A DNA stretch of 64,000 nucleotides, taken from assembly GCF_048569485.1 (NCBI RefSeq), contig NC_134354.1, positions 86,652,142 to 86,716,141 on the forward strand, in the 5' to 3' direction. The first letter of the stretch is position 1, and every line of letters starts with the position of its first letter. This DNA comes from Anomaloglossus baeobatrachus (Eukaryota > Chordata > Amphibia > Anura > Aromobatidae). Both the position numbers and the translations under genes were made by a program. The notes beneath the pieces were generated by a model, which saw only the letters and a list, made by a program, of their open reading frames with translations, was not told the origin of the DNA and made no database searches. Below, piece by piece: positions 33,111-45,895 of this stretch.

Positions 33111-34604
33111 CATCTTTTCATCCATCTATCTAGTCATCCATCCAGCTATCCAGTCATCATTATCACTCCTTGTTAACATGTAAGTCGCGAAAATAAGGCA
33201 ACAGTACCAGATATTTGGGGAAAAGAACTTTATTGTTCAACAACACTTTGTAGATTTTCAGTTTCACATTCCAATCAGGATCTTATTTGTGACAAACGCC
33301 AGATTTCAAGAACAGCAGTAACCATCGCCAGTATCACCGACGTAACCGCAGTGTTCATTCCATTGCCTCAGATCATCACAGGGACATATCATTTCAAGAA
33401 CAATATTCTTGCATTTTCATTTTTACATTAAACAGAATTCACCTTTTTATATTTAGCACCATTTGAAAATACAGTATGTCTTATTTATGCTGTGCAGTGA
33501 TTCAGGAAATCTGAGATGCGTTTGTAAAATACTGTCATTTTTTTCATTTTTTTTTAAACAAAAATAATTTACTTATGAAATTGCATCGATATAGTAATAG
33601 TATAGTAGTAACCAGCAGGGTGGATGCATATATGTTTTAGAATGAAACTACTCTATTTTGGTAAAATTAGGAATTCAAATCAATACTTGAAAATCTGGCA
33701 CCTATTGAATATTTAAAGCATGATAACAATATTTGCATCAAAAAGTTTGTTTTTGCTTTTTTTTTTTACATTTTTTATATTTTTTTTTTTACTTTAAAAT
33801 TACATCGTCCAAATATAGAACAGTTTATTTAAGCTATGGATATAGTGAAACCATGATTTAACAAAGATACTCTCTGCTCCCTATGTCTATTGCCTATGAT
33901 GATGTGTGCTGTAGTATAATAACCTGGATAACCAATGTCTACTTAAGGTGAGTGATCATTTGCTAGCAGCATTTCTATAGCAAATATCTAAATCTTAAAT
34001 CAAACTTGGTAAATATAGATGCAGCATACATGGTACATATTAAAAAAACCTCCTAATTTTCGAAGCTCCTGAGCAGTGCACATTACGCCTAACTGGTCAT
34101 GCAGCAGAGTTGGTTTAAAGGTGCGCTTTTACCGCATGTTCATCTTCACTATACTTTTTTTATTTTTTTATTATTTCTTTAATACATCTAAAATAAACCC
34201 AAAAACTTTGCGCATCTTTTTAATTGAAAAATTTCCTACTATTCTTTATGCAAAGCTCCATTACAGACCTATGCTTTCCCATGGTTTTGGAGTATTCCGA
34301 TCCCGCTGTAATCTCCCTTCCATATGTCTCCTATTTTTTTGAGTGGGTTGGCATGAAGAATACAGAGTATGTAGGATCAGACTACATAGTGTTTGTAGTC
34401 TGTTACCATGGAAATGCTTAATTCTGCACAGCTGGAAATAAATATTTTTCATCAAGACTTTCTGAAAAGGTGCTTCATTTCTCATTCTAGATACATTGAA
34501 ATCGTAGAATAAAAATCATGCCTAGGCAGATAAAGCACAGATAAAATAAAAAAACATAATTAAAGGAACACTAAACACAGGAAATGTACAACTGGTATCT
34601 CAGC

Positions 34605-35065
34605 AGTCCCATATTAAAAGAGGTTGTCCACTATTTGGACAACCCCTTTTCAATCAGAGGCATATCCCCCGTTAAAATGAAAACACACACTTCCCTCCAG
34701 TGCTGGCGCTGTTCCTGCTGTTTCAGGATTCACTCTCCTGGTTTCATGTGAGGTTATGTCACGAGAGCCCTGCGTCCAATCAGCACCGACTTCTCTCCCC
34801 CGCCTTCGGACATATCAAACATCAATAGAAAGTTGGCGACCAGCAGCAGCGCTGACTTTCTCTTAATGTTCGATTTTCCAAAGGCGGGAGAGGGAAACTG
34901 GTGCTGATTGGGCGCGGGGCTCGTGTGACGTAACAACCTTTCTTGACCTCTGGGAGAACAAATGCCGACACCGCTGAAACAGCATCCGCACTGGAGGTGA
35001 ATATAAGTGTTTTTATTTTAACGAGAGCAAACACTCAGATGGAGAAGGTGGCCAACCCCCTTAAT
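34605..35065. repeat. Dispersed 'ttggacaacccctttt' repeat
   Basis: Starts 'gttgtccactatttggacaa' and ends 'gaaggtggccaacccccttaa', with 'gctggcgctgttcctgctg' inside. A partial relative is at about 4955-5045 ('cagacaacccctt...gtcggcgctgttcc'). Lies in the presumed COL8A1 3' UTR. Confidence 0.5.
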
Positions 35066-36112
35066 ATCCTCATATTATTTGATCCCATTTCGTTTCACAT
35101 TACAATAAAAGCAAAAAAAATATATAAAGAAATCTTTTCTATGTCTACTAGGAGCTCAGCCATATCTCCTTCTCAGTGACAGACAGAAAAGGGCCCCACT
35201 GAAAGAAAAGTGATTGTCATTTTACAGTCCAATAATGTGTCTGACAGAAGTTGCTTGTCTCTCTGGAGGTGGAAGTGGTGCCCCTTCTCACTTGGGCCCC
35301 TGTGCAGCTGCACAGGTTGTACTAATTGTATGTCCGTCCCTACTCTTTCTGCCTCTTATTGTCCTGTGTCTGGCTTCGCAGCTAAGTTTAACCACAACAG
35401 ATATACTATTTTCCACCTGGAAGCATCGGCGGAAAATCTGCAGAATAAAATAGCAGCAAAATGGCTGAGAACTACGCAACTCAAAACACTAAATTGACAA
35501 ACAGTGTGAATTTTTTATTTTTATGCAATTTTCTAATGGATTTCACTACACAGCAGAATCTACGATAAATTTTTGGCATCCTGTGTAGATGTACCCAACG
35601 GTCTGTAGGCTTCCTGCCCCACAGTAGGACAAAAGTTGGTTACGTTGAATTAGCCAAGGCCCATGACTAAGCCGAGTAAGCCGTGTTGTCTGCAGAATTT
35701 CTACGTTCTACAAGGCTTTATATTTTTTTTCACTCTAAACTAATAAACCGTAACAATAACTAGATTTCTAATTTACATTTATAGGTTTAGCGTTCCTTTA
35801 AAAAAAAATCCACAAGCAAAACTAATACTAAATCTGCACATAAAACGCTAGTCAGGATAAGGCAAGCTCACAGAACATGGTGTAGTAGGGTTAGGCATGG
35901 CTGAAGATGACAAGAATTGTATTGGAGAGACTGGGGAGTGACATGGAGCGCATAGAGTCTTATCCGGTGGTATAGAAGAACAGAAATAATTGGTTTGGTC
36001 ACCTGGTGTGAGTGACAAAAGCACATATAATGCAGGGCTGCTGCAGATCCAAAGGAGAAGTGTCAGGAAAAAATATATGGTATATGGATATTTTTGCGCT
36101 TCTGATATAAAT

Positions 36113-36423
36113 AGGATGAATCCATGACCAAGAGGGTTAATAGTATCTGTGGTTTATTTTCTACATGTCTCGAAGCTAACATCAACTGCTTCTTCTGGAA
36201 AATACACAAAACTATATGTGAGTTTTTCTTAAGTAGAATTTGGTGTTATCTTCTGCAGTTTATTTTCTAATCATTTCGAAGCTAACACCAGATTCTTTGT
36301 CAGGAAAAGCCATGAATAGTTTTTTGTTTTTTATCCTGAAGAAGAAGCTGGTGTTAGTTTCGAAACGCGTAGAAAATAAACCACAGATGCTATTAATCTT
36401 CTTGGTCGTGAATTCATCCTAAT
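36113..36423. repeat. 310-bp inverted repeat with a GAAACGCGT word
   Basis: Left arm 'aggatgaatccatgaccaag', 'tctgtggtttattttctac', 'cgaagctaacatcaactgct'; right arm 'gctggtgttagtttcgaaac', 'gaaaataaaccacagatgct', 'cttggtcgtgaattcatcct'. The arms pair over about 90 bases; the middle repeats the same words again. In an RNA of either strand this would form a long hairpin. Confidence 0.72.
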
Positions 36424-37391
36424 CACATCAGAAGGGCAAAAAAGGTCCATACACCGCTTATCTTTTCTAGAAATTCTGTTGTGTGTCTTAGTATAGTAAA
36501 TATATCATAGCCTTTTAATTTAATTTGTGCTCTTGGTTTGGAAAAAAAAAACTGTACAGAAAATATTCTGGTCATAGGGAACACAGAAAATGTGCATTTT
36601 GGAGCTTTTTGATCACTATTAAAACTTAACAAGCATCAGATTTCTCATTAACAGGATGTATTCTGACAATACATTGGAAAAGTCAAAGATTATTCGTTTT
36701 CCAAATTATACACGTGTATATCACGAAAACACAATTTTTTAGAAAAAAGATCTACCCCCCTCCCAAGAAACAATGCCATTCTCCCCTTGGGTTGTGTGTG
36801 GTATTGCAGCTCGTGATGGAGTGGAGTGGCACTTTTTGTTAAGCAAAACCCTTGAAATAGTTTTACACATACCAAAAAAAATTCTCTACCGCTTACAAAA
36901 ACATGATGGTCAGATGGGCATTACATTTGAATGAACACAGATTTCATAGCTTTGTACCCACAGTAACCTTTTTTTTGTTGATTTTTTTTTTTAGTAAACT
37001 CTTTACTTTTCACAAATTTACATGTAAACTATGCAATAAAATATATTAATTTCAAATAATACTGTAGATGAAAGAATGCCAGAGTTAAGGAACAAAAACA
37101 TTTTGATCTGTATGTGCAGTATGTGCCAGGACACTATAGAGGGTAGCACCAGACCTTAATTCAATGAAAATAAAGTCTTCAACTCTGTTTTTAGATAATG
37201 TGCATAGTACAATAGAAGATTTAAGCTGTGGTAAAGGATGGTCCAACCATTCAACATAAGGTGATACCTTCAGGCCAGAAATATACCGTTTAGCAAAATA
37301 TTGCCGCTGGTAGCAGTGTTTTTAAGGCAGTTATTACCAATATAAAAAAAGTAAAAGCAAATTTAATTTAGAAGTCTCTACTAATTTTTGT

Positions 37392-39304
37392 TCACATTGG
37401 ATACAATAAATATCCAGAGAATGATGAGTGGACATATTGTCCAGCGTATAGTCCAGATGCTTGATCTGACGGCATTTGAATATATACTTTGTCTCCATGC
37501 ATCAGTGGGACAACTGCACTGCCTGAAGCTTGGTCCAGATAGCCTTTCTTATACTCATCATACGTGTACATCAATGGCTCAGCATTCTTGTACAATGCCA
37601 CCCAAACGTTTGCACCTTTACAATGGATATGGTAGGAGAAGTAGTAGATTCCAGGAATTTCACAAGTGAATATGCCTGTGAGTGGATTGTAGCCTTGTCT
37701 GCCATTGTACAGTAATCTTTCAAACTTTATGGGTTCTCCTACCGGTGGGAAGGCAGTAGTTAGTTCAGCTGTAAAGGCTGGCATCTCATGAACTGGAACT
37801 GTACCTCCTTTCTTTCCTTGATAACCATGTGGGGTTTTTACTCCATCAATTGCAGGTCCTACATTTGGCAAATACTGGCCCATTCCTGGTGGTGTAGGTG
37901 GGATTTCTGCTGGAAGTCCAGGCTCACCTGGTGGACCAGGAGGACCAGGTAAGCCACGTTGTCCAGGGGGTCCTATTGCTCCAGGTGGCCCTATTGGACC
38001 CTGCTGGCCTGGCACACCAGCTTTGCCAACGCCTGGTATACCAGGTGCCCCCTGTAAACCTTGATCTCCTTTAGGTCCTGGAAGTCCAGGAGGACCAATA
38101 GGACCACTTGGCCCTGCAAGACCAGGTATTCCAGTTGGTCCTTGCAAACCTAGTTCACCAGGAATTCCAGATTCTCCTTTAGGTCCAGGCAATCCAGGTG
38201 CACCAGGTGGTCCAGTTAAACCTTTGTGTCCCCCTTCTCCTTTAGGACCTATTGGTCCTGGTAAACCTCTCAGACCCTGAGGCCCCACTTCACCTGGAAA
38301 TCCTTGTTTACCTGGAAGTCCTTGACTTCCTGGTTCACCTTTTGATCCTGTTGGTCCTTCAGCACCTCCAATGCCACGATCTCCTTTGGGCCCTGGAAAT
38401 CCACCCACACCTGGAGGTCCTAAAGGTCCTGGTAATCCTGCTGGACCTGGCTCACCTGGTTGGCCTCCAATACCTGGTTCACCTATATGACCTTTCTCAC
38501 CTTTTGGGCCAATGGGGCCTGGTGGACCATTGTAACCACGCTCACCTTTAAGTCCAGGAAAACCTGGTTTGCCAATTCCAGGAAGACCTGGACCTCCAGG
38601 TAAACCAGGAAGTCCTTGATCCCCTTTGCCACCAGGTATTCCAATTTCACCGGGAAGACCATCCTGACCTGGTTTTCCAACACCTGGAATTCCTGGTGGA
38701 CCCTGAAGCCCAGGTGGTCCAGTAGGTCCTTCTAGTCCTGGTTGACCTTGTATCCCAGGATTACCATGGTGCCCTTTTGGTCCTGGGAACCCATTCATGC
38801 CAGGTTTACCAATACCAGGCAAGCCAGGTGGGCCCGGTTGTCCTTGTAATCCTGGGGGACCTTTAAGTCCAGGTAATCCTGGTACGCCAATTCCCTTATC
38901 TCCTTTTGGGCCTGCAATGCCAGGATATCCAGGTGGTCCTTTAAATCCTTGTTCACCTTTAGTTCCTGGAAGTCCTGGTAAACCTGGCTCACCTGGTTTT
39001 CCAATGCCAGCTAATCCAGCAAGGCCAGGTGCCCCCTGGGGCCCTGGCTGCCCAGCTTGTCCACATTCTCCTTTTGGACCGTGATCTCCTTTTGGACCTG
39101 AAATTCCAATGCCTCCTGGTTTTCCTGGCATGCCTGGCATTCCTGGCTTGCCAATTCCAGGATATCCTGGTGGACCAGCGGGGCCTGGGTTTCCTTTAGG
39201 TCCTGGCAGTCCTTGTCCTGGTGGTCCAGGTGGCCCAGATGGCCCTCTTGGCCCTGGTTCACCAACTGGGCCTTGATCACCTCTTCGTGCAGCTAGTGGA
39301 AGTT
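37392..39304 (-). CDS. COL8A1: COL8A1 large exon: triple helix and C1q-like NC1 domain
   Basis: Encodes residues 96-732 of collagen alpha-1(VIII), a short-chain network-forming collagen of basement membranes such as Descemet's membrane and vessel wall. The exon starts after AG at 39306-39305; its first two bases complete a split Glu codon with the G of the upstream exon, giving [13 protein letters not shown] (human: KGKEIPLASLRG). Gly-X-Y repeats run from about residue 104 to 560, with short imperfections such as GIGKPG that are typical of type VIII. A linker ([15 protein letters not shown]) leads to the trimerising C1q domain from about 603 ([12 protein letters not shown]) to the end, [10 protein letters not shown], then TGA at 37394-37392. 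The recalled human C-terminus is nearly identical ([36 protein letters not shown]). This excludes COL10A1 and COL8A2 as better matches. No frame break is seen. Confidence 0.97.
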
Positions 39305-39918
39305 CTGTAAAAAAAAAGCAAAAAAACCAAGTTATATTTCTTCTAAGGTGATGATGCCGTATACACAATGAGGTAAAAATTGTAATTTATGTTAATTTAA
39401 AATATTTGAATATCGTTATTAATGACCAATTATATTGGCTAAAAATTCCAGATATTTTGAGGATGGATTTTTTCAATGCAAGTAAACTGTATGATTTGAG
39501 AAAAAAGTAGTAGGAACGTACAAACATTTTTAAATGAATGACAGGTTTCACCCACCTCCTCTATTTTCTTTAATAAAAAAAAACACGGAACAAAACAATA
39601 AAAAAAATAATAATTCTGAAAGGAAAAAGACGAAACAGCTATTATAAATGCTTCCTTCCTTCTGGGATGAGATCTAGTCACTCTTCTAGCTACTTCTGTG
39701 ATGAGATTTAGTACAAAAACTAAAAAGAGCAAAAAGTTCATTTTCCCATCTAGTTGTTGAATGAACATGTAGATAATTTTAAAATTACCCTATAATTATT
39801 TTTTTGAGTAAATTCAATTATTTTTATTATAATTATTTTCTACTGAGATGCTCCTAGTCTTTCATTTCCTATTTTTATCATTATGATGTTATTGATATGT
39901 AGACTACATTTACATTTA

Positions 39919-41100
39919 CAGTGGTCCTGAACCTTTCAGAATCTTCCATATGTTTCCCTAAATTTGATCTAAAAACTACATCAAATTATCACACAAATCT
40001 TAAAAGTAAATAGTTCAATCAAGTAAAAAAATGAGAAAAAATTTGATTTAGCCATTTTTTTTTATTAAGGAAAATGACCGCTTTGAGAAGTAATAACGGC
40101 ATCTAAATATTTTCACTAATTCTCGATTTAGTTTTGCACATTAGGTTAGAGGAATTCTTAGAAAACAGCTTCATCTCTGTATGTTGGTGGTTTTTTTCCA
40201 TTGGTGGGATTATTCTTTAAACTTTTTACTTCTTTAGCCATTATTTTGTAGAATGACTTGTGTGCTTTGGGTTATTGTCTTACTGCATGAGCCATGTTCT
40301 CTTAAAATTCAGCTCATGGGCATACAGTATATCCTGACATTTTCCTTAACAAGTTGCTGAATTTAGAATTCATTGTTCCTTCAATGATTATACCCCATCC
40401 TGGCTTAGATTCGGCAATACAGGCCCAAACCATGATACTACCACCACTGTGTTTCTTTCTTCAAACATAACGCTTTTCATTTGGGCCAAAAAGCTCTACT
40501 TTGGTCTTAAAAGTCCCTAAATCTTTGATCCATTAGCCTTTTGGCTCGTTCAGTCTTTAGTGGACTGCAAATGAGCTGTAATGTTCTTTTTGGAGAGCAG
40601 TGGTTTTCTACTTGCAATCCTACCATGCACACCATTATTGTTCCATGTCTTACTTAGGGTAGACTTATGATGATCATTAATTAACAGTAGCTAATGTGAG
40701 AGAGGCCTTTAGTTGTTTAGGGTTTAACTTGGGTTCCTTTGTGATATTGCAGACTATTATGCGCCTTACTCTTGGACGGATCTTTGTTGCTCGTCTCCTG
40801 GGATGAATAATAATAATAATATTGATTTTCCTCTGTTTCTATACAATCTGTCTGACTGTGGAATTTGGAAAAATTTCAAGACTAGTTTCTTTGGGTCTGA
40901 TGTGCATCAACAACTCTTGTTTTGAGGTTCTCAGAAACATTCTTTGTTTGGTTTGTGGAAGTGCATATTGCAAATGTCTGTTGTAAAGATAAGACTTTGA
41001 TAGATCCCTGTTCTGTAACAAAACAGGTGGCCCACTCACACCTGATTGTCCTCCCATTAATTTCTCCTTCAAATTATCTGATAATTCTAAAGCTTCACTG
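39919..41100 (-). mobile_element. Old Tc1-type transposon remnant
   Basis: Left end TA|cagtggtcctgaacc; right part (- strand start) contains the complement of 'aaggagaaattaatgggagg' and 'caatcaggtgtgagtgggcc', then 'acagggatctatcaaagtct'. From memory this is the 5' leader of a common vertebrate Tc1. Antisense 'ccatgatactaccaccactg' marks the HGGGSIM region of the transposase. The reading frames are heavily broken. The right terminal repeat is cut short at about 41100, where a MITE begins. Confidence 0.78.
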
Positions 41101-41101
41101 A

Positions 41102-41650
41102 AGCGGCTTTACATGCTACAATAAATCTAACGATGTGTCAGCGGGGTCACGTCGTAAGTGACGCACATCCGGCTTCGTTAGTGTTGTTGTAGCGTGTGAA
41201 ACCTACGTGCGATTGCGATTGTACGAAAACACGTTGATCCCATACACGTCGTTCAAATTTTAAAAATTGAACGTCCGGTTGTTCAATGTTCCCGACGCAG
41301 CACACATCGCTGTGTGTGACACCCCGGGAACGATGAACACATCTTACCTGCATCCCGCCTGCAATGCGGAAGGAAGGAGGTGGGCGGGATGTTTACGTCC
41401 CACTCATCTCAGCCCCTCCGCTTCTATTGGCCGGCCGCTGTGTGATGTCACTGTGACGCCGAACGTCCCCCCCACTACAGGAAGAGGATGTTCGCCGCCC
41501 ACAGCAAGGTCGTATGGAAGGTAAGTACGTGTGACGGGATTTAATCGTTTGTGCGACACGGGCAACAAACTGAACCTGCCTCACATACGATGGGGGCGTG
41601 TGCGATCGCATACGAGATTGCATGTGTAATTGTAATGTGTAAAGCAGGCT
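41102..41650. mobile_element. Diverged MITE of the 'gcggctttgcacgttgcg' group
   Basis: Left end agcggctttacatgctacaa and right end gtaatgtgtaaagcaggct|TTA. Internal words 'agtgacgcacatccggc', 'aggaggtgggcgggatgttt' and 'ctattggccggccgctgtgt' match the 17494 and 48305 copies, but overall divergence is much higher. Left flank TGA. Confidence 0.65.
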
Positions 41651-42252
41651 TTACTTTTGCCATTCAAAGATGTGATACCATATCATTTTGCGCAATAAAA
41701 AAAAAGGTACAAAGGGTACTATTTTTGACCCATTTCTTTTACTTGATTATCTTCATCTACTTTTAGGACTTTTGGGAAAATCTGATGTACTTTTCAGTCA
41801 AATTTATGAAGAAATATGGAAAATTCTGAAATGTCCACTAGCTTTCAAGTGCCATTGTGCAAAAAAACAACCAAACAAACCCTATTATAATATTAACAAT
41901 CTGAACCATGACATATTTTTTTGTTCAAAAGTTTAGGAATTGCTAAGTTTAAGAAAGAAAAAAAATGAATATCCTTATACACTGGAAAGTTTGATGTTTC
42001 TTATCCCATCTAATGCATATGAAACATTGTAAAGAAAAATGTCTTATATGAATCATTGTTAACTTAGAAGCATTAGAAGGATATCTAAGGCTTGACCTCA
42101 CCAGTAGAGGCATAACTATGGTGGTTGCAGAGGCTATAGTCGTACCTAAACTCTGGAGTTCATGGGAGCATAAAGGCTTTTTTTGACCCATCTGAGAAGA
42201 CCAGTACTATTAAAGACCCATGATAGTTGTGATTATATGTGTGTGTACATTT

Positions 42253-42255
<3 letters not shown>

Positions 42256-42289
<34 letters not shown>
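42256..42289. repeat. (TA)n microsatellite
   Basis: About 16 AT/TA dinucleotides after 'acattttatatac'. Confidence 0.9.
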
Positions 42290-42291
<2 letters not shown>

Positions 42292-43189
42292 CCAGGACCA
42301 GGGAAAAGTGTTCTTGTCTTAAACGGTGGAAATAAACCACCCAGGGAGTTCGGTAGAAGGAAACTATGCATTGTCCTGCTCCATTTAGGAGCTTTGGGTT
42401 TTCAACATAATTATTGTAATTTTCCTGCTCAAGTTTGCTATACAGGGGCAGAGATCCTACAAGCTGATGGTTCTTTCTCTGCTCCTTGGAAACTGCTATG
42501 GGTAAAGCAATTATTTGATTTGGTGCTGTGCACTAGGCTCATCTCTGGGGAGTCAGAACTTACATGTATGGTTACTAGCCAACTGGCCTAGGATTTTCTG
42601 TTGTATCATTTGTGTTTTATTTTTACTGGTTTATATATGGCTCCAATAAAGCTGGTTGTGGCCAGCTGCATCAAACTTGCCTGGTGCAAATGGTGCAAAC
42701 TGTTTTGGAGTGCCTGAAGCAGTGCTTTTGTTTGCGGCGGTACGCGCCGGTACGGGGTACCGGAAAATCTGAAGAGCGCCTCTGGCTCTGTCCACATGGC
42801 TAATTTGTAAACTATACAAATCAGCCATGTGGACGGAGGCACAAGCCAGAGGCGTCTCTAGGGAGGAGATGGCGGGGCACTGTCTGCTGCCTGATGCTGC
42901 GGTGTGGAAGTCTGCCGGGGTGGGAGCCGCTATTTTCTGAGCGTGGCTGTCACGCTGACAGCCGCACTCATAGAAAGTGCAGTGCGCGGCTCCCACTGAT
43001 CAATTGTCCTTGTATCTGTCAGACACGAGGACAATTGGAGCGGTGACGCCGATGCTGACTTACGGGTCAGAGCGAGGACTTTCATGTGATCAGTTCAGCT
43101 GATCAGACTGCTGACCCGGAAGCCAGCGCCGCAGCGCAGAGGCGGCAGAGAGACGCTGTTAAGTGCTCCATTGTGGAGCTGAAGAAGAC

Positions 43190-43860
43190 ATGGAGGAGGA
43201 ATATTATGGGGTGAAAAGGGAGTATTTATGAAACAGTATGGGGGAGAGAGGGTGGGGGAGGGAACTATCTGTGGACACACTATGGGGTGGACAGAGGGTG
43301 AGGAATGGGAATCATCTGTGGACACACTATCGGGGGGACAGGGTGGGGAATGGGAAACATCTGTGGACACACTTTGGGGGGGCAGAGGGTGGGGAGGGGG
43401 CAATATGTATATACACAGTATGGGTGGGGGAGGGAACTATTTGTGTACAGAGTATGGTGGGAAGAGAGGATGGTGAGGGAGAAGTATCTTTGGACACAGT
43501 ATGGGGAGAGAGAGGATGAGGTTTCATGCATGGGGAGAGAGAGGATGAGGGGATGATGTATGGGGACAGAGAGGATGAGGGGGTGATATATGGGGACAGA
43601 GAGGATGAGGGGTGATGCATGGGGACAGAGAGGATGAGGGTTGATGCATGGGGACAGAGAGGATGAGGGGTGATGCATGGGGACAGAGAGGATGTGGAGC
43701 AAACTTGAAAGAAATTTCGAGGACACAATAGTGACATGGTATGAGGAGCAAGTGGGCAGGATGGGGAGTGAGGTGGAAAAGTGTATGGACACACAGGAGG
43801 TAGTGAGGAGACAGTAAGGGATGAGAAGAATGTGAGGGGCACAGAATAAAGACTGGGTAG
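43190..43860. repeat. Purine-rich tract with degenerate 28-30-bp repeats
   Basis: The + strand is strongly G/A-rich across about 670 bp. Between 43500 and 43700 a unit 'gatgcatggggacagagagg' + 'atgagggg' repeats six or so times. Before it, a looser 'ctgtggacacactatggggg' unit repeats. Long open frames on the complementary strand (Ser/Pro/His-rich) are by-products of the skewed composition. Confidence 0.8.
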
Positions 43861-44344
43861 TGGAGGGGGGTGGTATGGAGAAGGGGCAGAATGGGAGGAC
43901 AGTGTGAGGTTATAACAAGGAGGGGGAGTGTGATGAAGGCACAGTATAAAGACTGGGCAGTATAAAGGGACACAGTGTAAAGGACACTGTAAACAGTACG
44001 CTCAGTTTGGAAAGAGGGAATATGTAGGCCATGTACCATAAGAGGGATAGTGTGGGTCATATTTTGTGCAGAGAATACTGTGAGGGGCCATTATTTATTC
44101 TGGGGCACAGTGTAGGGCAAATATTTTTAAGTAGAAGTATTATAATCATTCTGCTACTTTTAGGGGCATCGTGTCTGGATGTGTTACAGAAGACCGGAGA
44201 AGATGGAAATCTGCAGAGACGAATGCGAAAAGTCATCATTGCGTCAGGACAAGATGAAGAATAGAAAGAAATGACTAGAGACAACATGATCTATAAAGGT
44301 ACCTGAATGTAAATGTTTATTTGTGATACTGACAATGTCTTATC

Positions 44345-44695
44345 ATTAGGCCTTGGGCCCACTTGCACATTGCCTCTGATGTAATGCAAAGGGACCCCCA
44401 CCAATCAGATGATTATGGTGCAGGTGGCCGGAAATGCTTATTTCTGGATCTGCTCCGTCCTCTGATGGTGTCCGCGGCCGAGTACTGCACATCCGCCTCA
44501 TTGATTTTAATAGGAGACTGCTGCCACTATCAGAAGATGGAGCAGATCCAGAACTGAGCACTTCCGGCCACCACGGGCACCTAGAGTAGGCAATTGACGG
44601 GGTTGCCAGGTGCTGGACCCTGACCAGTTAGACATTGGTGACCTATCCTAAGGAAAGGTCATTAATGTTAAAGTAGTGGAAATCTCTTTAGTAAA
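44345..44695. repeat. Dispersed 'gatgacctatcctaagg'-type repeat, uninterrupted copy
   Basis: Carries 'cttgggcccacttgcacatt', 'atccgcctcattgattttaa', 'gacattggtgacctatccta' then 'aggaaaggtcattaatgtta'. This copy has no MITE at the site used at 14302 and 17494 and so shows the pre-insertion state. Confidence 0.7.
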
Positions 44696-45239
44696 GTCTT
44701 GTGCCGTCTGACAAGTTAAGGGTTACTATGTTTTTATTTATGTTGTTAGGAGCATTAAAGGGGTTGTCCAAATTTGTGACGAGTCTGCAGTCACTCCTTG
44801 TGTCACTCTGTGACTGCAGACTTCTGAATTCTCACAGTGTGCACACTGCACACTGTCAGGATTCTCTGGTGCTCGGTGCTGGCGGTGAGAGTGGGAGGTT
44901 ATGAAGCTGCAAGTATGCAAATTGACTGAGGCTGGAACATCAGATCAGATACAACTCTCATACTTGTGCTCACATGATCGTCCATTCTCTCGCCACTGGC
45001 ACCGGCACCGGCACCCCCCCCCCGCTCCTCAATGAGATGCGTACCAGCAAATATTTTTTTTACAAAAAAAGCACTGGCCTGAAGCACCCGTCTGATTCAG
45101 GAGGCAGCAAATTTCCTAAACCTGTCACAATAGACTGCTTGTGCTTGTATAAATATTTAGAAAGGAAAAATCCAGCAGTCTGTCTTTCATAAAAATGTGT
45201 ATCTTTATTGATTCATATTAAAAAATTGTCATGCACACA

Positions 45240-45850
45240 TTCCAGACACCTGACGCGTTTCGGACTACATCCTTTCTGTATCAATAGAGAGATGTGTTAA
45301 CATAACCCCATGAGACATACAAGAAGTCTGTATACAAGGAAGATAGGTTCTCAGTAAAATCTATAGAGGAGTATGTGTATAAAAAGAAAATTACAAAGAC
45401 CTGTCACATGCCATAAATATGTATTTTTAACTGGTGTAAATGTCACTAATCTCCTAAATATGAAAAGAAGCAAAGAGGGGGAGCACTCCCTGTGTGATAC
45501 CACAGAGAGATGAACAAGAAAATTGAATGTGAGTCGCTCACCTGGATGAGTTGTGTGCAAGACAGCTCCAATGAACGTTAAATGAACCAAATGTTAAAGG
45601 CTGCTGCTCCGGCTGCTGCACTCATACCCATGGGTGGAGAGAAGATATTGGTTTGGAAAGAAGAGGCTGTGTTAATGGCGATCTCCAAGCGCTGCCAGAA
45701 AGGATCGATGAACTGGGAGATGAAGATAGACTTTAATGCAAAGTTTAAAACAACACGTTTCGGTGTTGGTTCAAATCCTTCTTCAGGTCCAATACTTACA
45801 ATGATCACCCCTGCCTTATATTGGAATTGGGAGGGACATATGTAACCAAT
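45240..45850. repeat. Dispersed repeat with 'cgaaacgtgtt'-type words, probably linked to Penelope-like elements
   Basis: Contains 'acctgacgcgtttcggacta' and 'gcgctgccagaaaggatcga', 'aaaacaacacgtttcggtgt', 'caatacttacaatgatcacc'. An inverted, diverged copy of the latter half is at about 57010-57145. Linked to the neighbouring Penelope-like remnant by position only. Confidence 0.45.
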
Positions 45851-45895
45851 TAATACACTGCTTACTTTAATTATTTATATATAAGTGCACACATA

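Larger units (their letters stand above)
33229..37391 (-). other. COL8A1: Probable COL8A1 3' UTR
   Basis: Downstream of the COL8A1 stop on the - strand lies about 4.1 kb poor in recognisable transposons compared with its surroundings. The farthest good polyadenylation signal is AATAAA at 33234-33229 (TTTATT on +); nearer candidates occur at 33829-33824 and several places around 34150 and 36160. Mammalian COL8A1 also has a long 3' UTR, which makes an extended one likely, but the true end is inferred. It includes a dispersed 'ggacaacccctttt' repeat at about 34605-35065 and a fold-back at 36113-36423. Confidence 0.5.

Noticed and set aside
38252-39280. Open frames on the + strand and in other - strand frames within the collagen exon
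   Set aside because: Pro/Gly- or Leu-rich shadows of the Gly-X-Y codons of COL8A1.
42290-42990. LTR-like segment with 'ctccaataaagctggttgtg'
   Set aside because: A polyadenylation-like word alone; no TG...CA ends, duplication or coding remnants could be defined.
43095-44060. Ser/Pro/His-rich open frames of 100-178 codons on the - strand
   Set aside because: By-products of a purine-rich tract with 28-30-bp repeats; all three frames are open and overlap.
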